Origin: Centropus unirufus
Lineage: Eukaryota > Chordata > Aves > Cuculiformes > Centropidae
Direction: 5' to 3'
DNA length: 64,000 nt
NCBI GenBank assembly: GCA_013397695.1
Contig: VYZI01000490.1
Coordinates: 1-64,000, forward strand
Below the pieces are notes generated by a model that was not told the origin of the DNA, made no database searches, and saw only the letters and a list, made by a program, of their open reading frames with translations. Both the position numbers and the translations under genes were made by a program. Below are positions 12,201 through 24,200 of this stretch, one piece after another; position 1 is the stretch's first letter, and every line of letters begins with the position of its first letter.

Positions 12201-15200
12201 ACTGGTCCTAACACTTAGCCCTTGTGACTCCTTGTGACTGGCTTCCAACTTGGATGTATTTGCAACTGAATGAAGTCCTACTGATTTATTGTATAAATAC
12301 GTGTTAGCAGGTCAGAAGTCTCATTGTACAGAAGAGCACAGGAATAATAACCTTGGATGTAAAGTCCTGTGATCAGACTGCTGAACACTTGTAGCATTAC
12401 ATACTTTGTAAGAAACTTAATTATGATTTTTTGCATATTGCTCACTGTTGAGCTGTGTAGTGGATCTTGACAGAAGAACTGGAAATACAGTACTTGGTAG
12501 ATGTTGTCTCCTGTGGTGGAAAAGCCAATTAATTTCTATTACGAAGACATTTGCACTGTAAAACAGGAGATTAAAAAAATATAATATGTGAAAATGCTTT
12601 CTCTTTGGATATGATAAAAGCTGTTTTGGGTAAGTCTGGAGTACATATCAACAATTTTTTTTCTTTGAACACTTAATTTAAGCAGAAGTACTTTTTAAAA
12701 AAAATCACATAGAACATGGCTAAAACATAGTACAAAGTTAGATTAGTGAAGCTAAAGATACTCAGGAGACTTGTAAGGTTAATGATTTTTTTGTAGTAAC
12801 TACAGTGACCGTAACTTCTAAAAGGAACAGTTCTTTTATTGACATAAATAATGGGCTTTCTTGAATATTTTAAAAACTCATTCAGTGGCTAAAAAATTAA
12901 GAAGTCGTTGTCAGTGTTGAAAGTAGCAGAAGCTGCTGATCTGGGATATCAAAAATCCTTAAGTGGCGCAGAATTTGCGGGGGGTCAAAGTTTCCTATAT
13001 GGAAGCAACTATCTGTTAGGGTTTTTTTGAGTGTTTTTTTTTTTTTTTCAGTGTGGATTTTTGTTGCTGTTGTTTCTTTCCTGGGTTTTCTTTTAGGCTT
13101 CTTGTCTTTTCCTTAAAAATTGGAAGTATGTGCTTACTTAGCAGGTGCAGAGCTGTGCTTGAGCCTTGAGCTGTGATGTGTCAGTGACCTGCAGCAGTTC
13201 TCAGTGGGTGACAACTGGATTGTTGAGGCTCTGCCCCTTGCCTTAGCTGTCTTTTCGTGCCTTCTTTCTTGTTACAGAGTTATGCTCCAGTTTCCAAGCA
13301 GCTGTCGTTTGCTATTAGTCTAGCATTAAGTGGTGTTATTGATCCTTCTGCTCTTTCTGGATGAGTCAATTCTTAAGTGTTAGCCTTGCTTAACACTTCA
13401 ATTAGTGAACAGCTTTCAGCCTGACAATGACTTTTTTATGGTAATATAATATTTTATGTCTTAAAAATATTGTTCTTCAGAGGATGTGCTGGGTTTAGAT
13501 TTTAAAATGAGTTTCCTGCCCTCTTTCATTTGTTCTGACCTAAGGAATTCTTGCTGGATTTCTGAACTCCAGGAACTGATGCAAATTGTGTAACCTTACA
13601 GTCAGTGCTTGGTTTGAAGCACCTCTTGGATCAAGCCTGGTTGGCATGCATAAAGAATCGCACATCAAAGTGGAACCTTTTGCTCTGGAGAACAGAGAAT
13701 TTCCTGCACGCACAATGACAATTTTAATCTCTTGGTCACTGATGCTTTGAGAATTGTGGAACTGGGAAATTATGGGAGGAATAGACATCAAGTAACACAA
13801 CTACTTTGTACATTTATCTTTTACTGATGATGTTCACTTCTGGGGCTGTGTTGCTGCTTTTCTAAATTATTTTATACGTCTGAAAAGTTGCGAGGAACTG
13901 TGCAGTTATGTTTAAGAGCTTCAGTTTTATGGTACTTCTGCATGGGCCTCACCACAATGGATTCTGCATGCAAGTTCATTTTTATAAAGTCAGATGAACT
14001 TTTCAGTGTGAAACTATTTAGAAGGTTGTTAGCTGCTGTTTGCTTTAGTCATACCCGATTTTAATCCTTTCGAGAGCACAGTGCATTACTTCATTCTCTT
14101 CTTTTTCCTCCAAACGGAGCTCATAAGATGGGAAATATGTGAAACTTGGCAGCGTAAGATGGGTGAGACTCATCTTCAAAGAGAAATAACAAGATGACGC
14201 ACTTGTAAATCCCAGCTATACATGCATTAAATTTGATCCTCAAAGTCCTATGAGGTCCATATTTTTGTAAAATAAGGATTGCCATATTTTTAGGCAAAGT
14301 ACTCTGCATCAGCATTAATGTTGGTTCATTTAATATATACTCCTGAGAAATGGCTCACGTAGGACATTGTTAATATCTCCTCTCAACTTGTTGATATGAA
14401 TCTTTTCCTTTGTTAATGAAGGAAAGTGGCTGCCACTACTCATGGTGCTTTTTTAATTGGTTGTTGGATTTTTTTCTCATGTTCTCTGTGAAATTTGGAA
14501 GTCTTAGTTCATTCTTTAATGCAAATACATTTGTGTATATAAAACAGATGTATTTGTGGAGTGCACAGGAAATATTTTGTAACAAATACAAATAATAAAG
14601 TAATTTCTATGCTAGAAATGAAAGAGAACTGTGGCAAAATGTTGAACCCTAACTTTAAACAACTGGTGATGTGTGAATGATTCATCAGTCAGTTCTATAT
14701 TTTGTTTTGGAGATCTTTTAAATGAATGGCATTTCTGCATTTTCTCTGAAAATTTTACATGGCTTTCCGAACACAAAGCTTACCGTTAACTCCTTAGGGT
14801 GTTAAAGCATAATATACCCCAGTTTTTGTCAGTGCTTAAACCTTTCCTGTACTCGGCACTGGTGGGACCGCACCTCGAATCCTGTGTTCAGTTCTGGGCC
14901 CCTCACTACAAGAAGGACATGGAGGTTCTGGAGCGTGTCCAGAGAAGAGAATGAAGCTGGTGAAGGATCCAAACAAGGGTTATGAGGAGTGGCTGAGGGA
15001 GCTGGGGCTGTTGCGCCTGGAGAAGAGGAGGCTGAGGGGCGACCTTATCACTGCCTACAACTGCCTGAAAGGAGGGTGTGGAGAGTTGGGTGCTGGTTTC
15101 TTCTCCCTAGTGGCAGGTGATATGACAAGGAGGAATGGCCTCGAGCTGCACCAGGGCACGTTCAGATTGGACATTAGGAAAAAACTCTTCACTGAAAGGG

Positions 15201-18200
15201 TCATCAGGCAATGGCTTAGGCTGCCCAGGGAGGCGGTTGGGTCATCATCCTTAGAGGTGTTTAAAAGACGGGTAGATGAGGTGCTTAAAGGTATAGTTTC
15301 GTGGCAGACAGGTACAGCTGGACACAATAGTCTCAAAGGTCTTTTCCAACCTGGAGATTCTATGATTCACAGTGAGATTGTGTTTACTGAAGGCTATGGA
15401 GATTTGTGGCAAAGTGGGGGATAGAAGCCCAGCAATCCTGGCTTTCTGGTCTTTGAACTGACCTTCCATTTGTTGATTAACCCCTTGCAGGTGCAGAACG
15501 TGATGAAAGGATGTTCTAGAGGAGTGGTCTGAAGGTTCTATATTAGGAAGAACTTTTTTCTTTGGCAGGAATGGTTAATTTAAACCAAAACCTGTGACAA
15601 GAGAGTCTCCAGATAGAAGTTAAGGGTCACTGACCCTTCTCTCAATAAAGCAGGATTTAATATTAAAGGGTCAGATGTGTCATAGGTCAAGGCAATTATC
15701 TTTACATTATCACTATGCAATCACCATTCAATTACAAGGGGTGGTTTGTTGCGTGGTTTTTTTTTCCTCCTGCCTGTATATATTCTTTAATGAATGAACC
15801 AGTGAACCTGTTTAAATGTTTTATACTGATTTAAAACAGCATATTATGTTGTGGGAGGTCTTCGGGCTTAGGATTTAAACTTTAAACTTTCTTGTAATGT
15901 AAACTGATCTTTGTCTTGCTTGCAGGAGAGAAACTTAGCCAAAGGGATTTATGAGATGGTGCTAAAAGTCTACATAAGTCTGCTGTTCTTTTGCAATATT
16001 TGACAGGTCTTGAGGGATGCCATACAAGAACCTCATTCTTTATTTGAAAACATGTGTGGAGGGAAATAAATATGGCAGTCACCCAAGGAAAATGGTCTTG
16101 CTTTTGACAGAGATTGATAAGCAGAGTTCTAATCATGCTCATTAGCACGCACCTTTTTCTTTTAATAAATAACTAAATAAAAACTCCCTCAGAACACTAA
16201 ACCTCTCAGGTGCTCACACAAACTACTAGAGTAACTTGTTTATTCATATATGAAATTACGGTTTCCTTATAATAGGTCATTGTGGTGGATTCATTATACC
16301 TGTCTACAACTCCAGGCAAGGACTTGTCTGTTGAAGTTTTTCGTTCAGAAGACTCATTGTATTAGGCTGCAGGATATAGTGGTTTAGCTTGGCATATGAT
16401 ATTCTGGGGAGGTGGAGGGGGGAGATATAATTTTTTGGAACAAGAAAATTGGTAATAGATAACTTAAAAGTAGATTCTGGCTTACTCTAAATATTTAGTG
16501 ACTTAAAATTACAGTGACTTATGCAGCAGACTTATTGATTCAGTAGTTGCTCCCTTTTCTTTGAGAGCTATTTTCTGCTCTTCCCCCTTTTTTAGCCTGT
16601 TTGGAACAACCAGTTTGTTTGCAAACTGACATTTATGTTTTATATTTTGATTATTTTTTTTAAACTTGGTCAGTATTATAGGTCTAATTGTATTACTGAT
16701 GCCTTAGGTTCCTTTGGATCAGGGTTGTTTATTTTGAATAGATTATAAGAACTCACATCTTCTGCAGATACCACTTAGAGATTTCAAACTGCTGTGCTTA
16801 AGGCTGTGTGTAACTGGGAACAGTTCTGGACAGTCTGCAGTGCAGGTCAATGCAATCGAAAGTAAAAAGTTTTTGATCTGGACTAGGCTGGTGTTGTTAC
16901 TGAGATGAAGCTCTTTCCTCTGTTTAAATTAGAACCCAGTCTTTGAACTATGTATGCGAACTCTGGCTGTTTTCTTACTAAGAGTATTATGTCAAACTGA
17001 GTTTCTGGTGCTGTTTATGTTGGTGGGACCTGCTTTGTTATCTACAGTTATACTAGAAATTGAATTCAAATCAAGGCTACTGTCACTCCACTTCTGAAAT
17101 GCTTGTCACTTGAAAGAATGGGGAGGAAAGGAGAGACTGGTGGGTAGGGTTTCAACTGCAGAATTTTTTTGCCTCCGCTCTATATTGTAAAGTTATGGTA
17201 AAAATTCCTTTTATTTTCAACTACATTTTTTTACAAGTTTCAGTGAATTGCAAGGTTATTCAGCAAGGTGAATGTTGCTTTCACTGGCACCTGGTTGTTG
17301 AATGGTTGCTTTTAAGTTTCAGTTTTTATTTGCACAATGATTGAACATGATCTTTATTGAAGGCCTATTTTCTTTTATTCTCTTGCGGGATTTCTCATTC
17401 AGATTCTGAAAACTGCATTTTTTTTCTTTTTTTTTTTCTTTTTAAGAAAGAAATTTAATTTTTTAATTTTTCTTTTAGAGGGTCTTGCAGAACTTTTAAG
17501 CAGTTTTCATTTCAGGTTGAGGGGAAGGACTTTAAACTTCAAAGTCATCATATACACTGCATTGATAATTTAATTTGTTTTTCTTTTAATCATTTTACTT
17601 GCTGATCTTCTGAGGCCAGTGCCAGTATTCCTGCCTTTCAGCCAGGGCCCTGGAACCTCCCACATGAATCTGAACTGTGATTTTTATCGTTCTAGCTGGT
17701 GGGAGATTGCTTTTGGCTGTTGTTGGTTACAGAGGGTTCTGGCTGTTCCGTTCCATTTTGGAATGATGTCATGGAAGCTTTGTCTTTTCTAATCAAAACA
17801 TTTCAAAGATTTGCATTTATAGAAATTATTGAATTAGCAGAACTTCCCACTCACTGGTGGGGTTTTTTTTTCGGCCTTGCTGAGTTTGTAAACATACTGC
17901 CTTGTGCAGCAGAGCTTGCCCTTTAAATGAAATGTGGAATGGGTCTAAATCTTGGTTTTAGCTGCTGCTGAGAGCCATAAAAGAAAACTGGGTAAGCTTG
18001 TTTTTCAAAAGCATAATCACACATAGGTAGTTTCAGCCTTATTCTGCGTATGGCTTTTCTTAGACTTTGGTCCTTTGAAATGTTTCAGTTACTTTTACAT
18101 ATGGTCTCTGTTGTGACTGTAAAGGATTGACAAACTATTCTTTGAACTAAAGACAAGTAGTTATGATCTTCTCAAAGAATTTCTTTATATTCTTAAAATC

Positions 18201-21200
18201 CCAGCCTGAATTATTGTTCAGTAAGGAACAGCTAGGTAGTAAATTGACTTGTGTTTATTGGATCATTGCAGTAAGCAAACCAAATTTTGTAACAAAAAAC
18301 CTAGAAGTTCTCATCATATTGAACTGTTTCCCACTGCAGTTTCTCCAGGGCTGTGGATTGGCTTATGGAACTGGCATTATATTTTTAGCAGTGGTTAAAA
18401 CAGTGGGCACCATTGTATTTTTAACAGTGGTTATTGCATGAGAACTGGTTGCTACAGCTATCGGTATGTAATGATCTACACATAAGGAAAAATTCAGTAG
18501 TGTGTGCAAACTCAGTTAAATTTTGAAAGAATAACGATGTGTTGCTTACAACTAAGTCACATTTTGGGAAAATGGTTGTCCTGGTGGGTTGTAAGCTCGG
18601 CATGAGTGACCAGCATGCTGCTGTGGCAAAGACAGCCAACGGCGTGCTGGGTTGCATCAAGGTCATCACCAGCAGAGATAGAGAAGTCATTATTCCACTC
18701 TACCCAGCACTTTTCAGGCCACACCTGGAATACTGTATTTGGTTTTGTTGCCTGCTATACAAAAAATGTGGATAGGCTGGAGAGGGTCCAAAGATGAGCC
18801 ACAAAGATGAAAACTGGGAAGCCTGTCATATGAGGAAAGGCTGAGAGAACTGGGTTTGTTCAGATTTGAGAAAAGAAGGCTTAGAGGAGACCTCGTAACC
18901 ATGCTCTAATATTTAAAGGGTGGCTACACAGAAGATGGAGACTGTTTTTCAAGGAGTCACCTATGGTAATCTGTACAAGTTACTCCTGGGCAGATTCCTC
19001 CTGGACAGAAGAAGAAAATTTTTCGTAATGGGAGTAGTCGGCTGTTGAAATAATCTCCTTGGGGAAGTGCTGGATCCAGCAGCATTGGACACTTTTAAGA
19101 TTCAGCTGGACAGGGAACTGTGCCATCTTGTCTAGACTGTGCTTTTACCAAGAAAGGTTGGACCAGACGGTCCTTGATGTCTCTTTCTACCTGGTATTCC
19201 ATGATTCTAAGTACCTTTACACTATAAGATCTTGACTAGCACCTCACTTGAGAGAAGACTTTAAAAAACTGGTCCAGTTTTATAGCTAAAACTATTATTG
19301 GATGGTAGATGGTATCAGATGTGCAAGTTCATAGAATTGCTAGGTTGGGAGAGACCTCCAAGATCATTGAGTCCAGCTGTTCCTGGCTGCCACTAAACCA
19401 TATGCCTAAGCACCTCATCTCCCTGTCTTTTAAATACATCCAGGGATGGTGATTCCAACCCCTCCCTGGGCAGCCTGTTCCAGTACCCAGTGACCCTCAC
19501 AGTAAAAATTTTTTCCTCATGTCCAACCTGAACCTGCCCTGGTGCAGCTTGAGGCCATTCCCCTATGTCCTTTCACCTGTCACTTGGGAGAAGAGCCCAG
19601 CACCCACCCCTCCACAACCTCCTTTCAGGCAGTTGTAGGCAGTGATAAGGTCTTTCCTCAGCCTCCACCTCAGGCTCAACAACCCCAGTTCCCTCAGCTG
19701 CTCCTCATAACCCTTGTTCTCCAGTCCCTTCACCAGCTTTGTTGCTCTTCTCTGGATGCACTCCAGAACCTCCATGTCCTTCTTGTAGTGAGGGGCCCAG
19801 AACCAAACACAGGATTTGAGGTATGGCCTCACCAGTGCTGAATCCAGGGGCAGAATCACCTCCCTGGCCCTGCTGGCCATGCTGTTTGGGATCCAGGCCA
19901 AGATTCCATTGGCCTTCTTGGCCACCCAGGCACAGTGCTGGCTCATGTTCATGTTCAAGTTGATGCTTTGTTGAGTACTAATGAGGCAAACTCCCGTGGG
20001 TAGCACTTGATTATTCTGGAAAGATTGCCTAACAAATACATTGAAAAACAATAGTGCGAGACAGTGACGAGGGAAAAAGCAGGGAGTGTCCCTTTGGGTC
20101 CAGTCAGCGATATTGTTAAGATGGGCTTCTGACTAAAGCATCTCAAAGAGCAGGCAATGAATTGCCTTAATGAACGTAGTCATGGCTTTGGCAAGTGTGG
20201 GAAATCAGGCTGAAATTGGAGATAGGAAAAAACTATGAGAATGGGGCTGAATGTGGGGAGAAATGGTGCTGCGTCTTCCACCTCTCTACACCCCTTCCTT
20301 CCCTACCTCCTCCCCTCCTCACCAAGGGCTGAGTATAAGTTCTTCAACAGGAAGGAACGTATCGAGGGCTTAGCAGCATCTGAAGTGAGCGCTGAGATGT
20401 CTGGGAGCAGGCACAGTCACCTCCTGCTACCAGTGCAAGGCCCCACCAAAGACAAGGGCCTCATTATTTTCTAAGAGGACGAATTGCAGCTGCTGACCTG
20501 ACAACTCAGCCTTCAGGTGCCCCGTGAAAACACACCTCCTTCCTGCCTGTGATGCAATCCACTGCCATGGCCACACCTTTTGGGCTTGGGCCCAAGAAGC
20601 CAGAATTCTTTCTCCACCAATCAGTAATCAGGAGAGTGACTACATTCACTCAAGCTTCTCTTCCTTTGTGTGAGCTTACTATAAATAGTGTAAACAGAGG
20701 AGGGGGTTTGGCGGGTGGGGTGGTGACCAGACCAATAGGCATGAAGAAAAGAAAGATATCACTGAAACCCTAGGGATCAGTCCATGAGCTGAACACCATC
20801 CCTTCCCCCCCACCCCTCGGGGACTTGACTGGGGCAAGAGAGTGGAGGGGAAAATGTGATTGAAACTGTTGGGGTCAGCCAACAGGCTGGATCCCATCCC
20901 CCTTCTTCCCCCCCTACCCAGATTCTTTTGGGGTAGGCACTTCACATATGTGCACTAAATATACGTCTTAACATCAAGCTAATTAACATCAAGCTACTTG
21001 TTAGTATTTCTTTCTGTACTCTATCTACGTGTTATCTCTACATGTGTCGGACTGCTATTGCTCCGTGTACATCAATTCTCGTCTGGTGGTTGCATGGGTT
21101 TAGGTGTGGCATCGCAGCGGGAGCGTTCAGTGGATTTTCGCAAATGTTACCTTCTCCACAGTTATTGCAGACCCCTTTAGGTCACGAGCTGTTATTCTTA

Positions 21201-24200
21201 ATAAAATTGACTTGTTGATACAAGTTGCAATTTGTTGTAACTGTTCGTAGGAGTCAAAAGGGGAGTCTCTAACTCAACCAGCTAGGCTAAGTGTACTGCC
21301 TTGCGATGGGGTTGATGGAACGTGACAGATTGGGTGATTATCAATCATCCTAGCATGTCACGTTACCTATTGCAAATGCTGCAGACTGGGTGATTATTGA
21401 TTCCTCATTTATGATTGCTGCATTACCTGTTGCATATGTGACGTACTGGGTGATTATCAATTGCCCTTGTATGATTGTTGCGCTGTATATGTGAAAAACT
21501 GGGCAATTATCAATTACTCATGTATGTAGCAAACTGAGTGATTATCAGTTCCCCTTGTGTGATTGTTACGTTACCTTTCGTGTCTGTAGCAAACTGGGTG
21601 ATTATCAATCGCCCTCCTGCAAATTGCTACGTTTTTGGCAGGCTGGACACTGTACCCTTACTCTACTGCCAGTCTGAAGGACTCTGGCTAGCACGCTAAG
21701 TGATACTGTTAGGTAAAGAGAGTCTGATAGATTGGTCAAATTTACACACTCATGACTTTAATCACGTTGTCCCCCCTCGACACGTGATGGTAAGATGGGG
21801 AGTATTGTCACAGAGGACTTGTACATAATTTCCCTTAGGAAGATTAATTCATCATCTGTAGGTTCCAAGGACTTGTTTGTTGTATAATATTTTGAATACA
21901 CTAAATATTTCAGGGAGTTCAATTCCCAGTGAGAGGGGATGGGAATACTAGGATACAGCATTTCCCAGAGGAGAGGAAAAAGTTTGATGTTATTGACTGT
22001 GTAGGCATCCTTTGTTAGGCAATTTACTACAAAGAGATTTTTGATGTGCCATTTCCACCTACTGCTGCGTTTGAGTGTGTTATCCTCTACATCTGAAGAA
22101 AAGTTCACTGAGAAAGCAATTCCACAATCTCATCTGTTGGTATTTTTTTTAAAAGGTGATGCTATTTTTGCACGCAAACAAATTATTCTTAACGTTAGTC
22201 TTGACATTTATTCATGACATCTATTTGCATAACCAGACAACGTTCTCTTGCATGTTTATGAAGCTCTATAGGATAAGTTTCTTAGTTGATAACAAATGTT
22301 TTTGTCTATGTTGAATTGTATATTGACTCCATGACACATGACTGTGTTGTATCAGCCAGCTGTGGGGATGTTTGCTTATGAAATCTGACCTTAGCTTGTG
22401 TTAAATGAAGTCCTGCCTTACCTAGTCTAGTATGCCTAATTGTTTCTGGATATTATATTTCAGAATGTGTTTGCACAATTTAGAAGTAGAATGGAAAAGA
22501 TGTTTTAGTGTGACTTAAAGAATCATAGAATGGTTTGGGTTGGAAGGGACCTTTAAAGGTCACCTCGTCCAACCATGCTGCAGGGAGCAAGGACATCTTC
22601 AACCGAATCACATTGCTCAGAGCCCCATCCAACCTGACCTTGATTATTCCTAGTGATGGGATATCTACCACCTCTTTGGGCAACCCGTGCCAGTGTTTCA
22701 CCCTCCTTATGGTAAAAAGATTCTTCCTTAAATCTAGTTTAAGTCTGCCCTCTTTAAAACCTCTACCCCTTGTCCTCCCACTACAGGCCTTGCTAAGGAG
22801 TCTGCATCTTTCTTATGTTTCTTATCTTTCTTATCTCACCACTTTAAGTAGTGAAAGGCTGCAATGAGGTCTCCCCAGAGCCTTCTCTTCTCCAGGCTGA
22901 ACAACCCCAACCCTCTCAGCCTTTCCTCATAGGAGAGATGTTCCATCCCTCTGGCCATTTTTGTGACCCTTCTCTAGACTCAATCCGACAGCTCCGTGTC
23001 CTTGTGCCTGAGGGCTCCTGAGCTGGACACAGCACACTCTAGGTGGGGAGCTCAGCAGAGCAGAGTAAAGGGGCAAACCAGTTCTGGTTTGATAGGTAGT
23101 AAAATCTGTATGTGTGCTACAATTTTAATCTTGATGCATTTTTGTTGAAGAATTCTATATAAGGATTATTTAAGTAAGGCAGAGGATTATGTTAACAGAT
23201 GAGACTGAAGTGACAAACAATGAATTATCTTCAACAACTCTTTCAGGTACTGTTGCTTTTATCTTGTACTAAAACTTGCCTCTGTTAAACAGTATTCTGT
23301 TTAAAAATTTATCCTTGAACCTATATTCATTGTTCACTGTCAGAATTTGGGGTTTTTTTCAGTGTTGCTTACACATGTCTCTGTTATTTTTAGAAAAAAA
23401 ATTAGTTCTTTGAGTCTTACTGATGCTAACTTTAACGACTCTGAAATTCTGCCAAGGGACCTATTTTATTTATCATAAATGAAGTCATGAATGCTTTAAG
23501 GAGACTGATCTGCCTAGAGTAATTCTATAGCAATTTAAACCTATCTAAGCTGATGCCATTCCAGCTTCCCTCTCCCTGGTACTGGTTCAGATGTTTGTGC
23601 TCTTCAAGGAGCTGCTGCGTCCTAACCTACCACAATCAATTTAATAATTATTTACCAGTTCAGTTGCCTGAGAGAAAATATCAATGCCAGGTTATGGAAG
23701 GAGTTGGATTCAAGGAGGGATTCTGAACAAACTACGTACTTGGCAGGAAGAAATGAGTTAAGAAAGGAAAACCTCATTGCGTACAAGGTAATCTTTCTTC
23801 CTATATATATATTTTTATATATATAGTCTTTCATCTTGAGAAATCCAAGAGAAGATGCAGTTTGCTAACTTGTAATTAAATTTGCTATGGAGGTGTCTAC
23901 CATTCTTACAAAACTGGCATAAGCAAATGAAATCTGTGTGACCCAATTGCTTCAGATTTCACTTCTGTTAAACAAGAAAAACATTCAAATTGTGAACCAT
24001 TTTTCTGATGTAGAGAAAAGTTAAGTGCTTTTCTGACTTATAGATCTCATTAAGGGATTTGGAAAGAGAAGAAAATTAAATATAATAAGGGTCAGTGTTA
24101 CTAACAGAAGATCTTACTGCTTACAAACCTTTTCCATCACTTTCTCTTTCCTTTTGCAGCCTTTTATTGGTAGTGCTAGGAAGTCACCCACAAGGGTTGG

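Noticed and set aside
14951..15424. Open frame of 157 codons
   Set aside because: CR1 ORF2 C-terminus, same reason.
19563..20051. Minus-strand open frame of 162 codons
   Set aside because: CR1 ORF2 followed by unrelated flanking sequence.
20235..20773. Open frames of 74-79 codons as genes
   Set aside because: They lie in the compositionally biased region before and inside the LTR-like block, overlap each other and have no recognisable protein similarity.
21325..21625. CRISPR-like array
   Set aside because: The repeats are degenerate, spacing is uneven, 'spacers' resemble each other and the DNA is from a vertebrate: a minisatellite.
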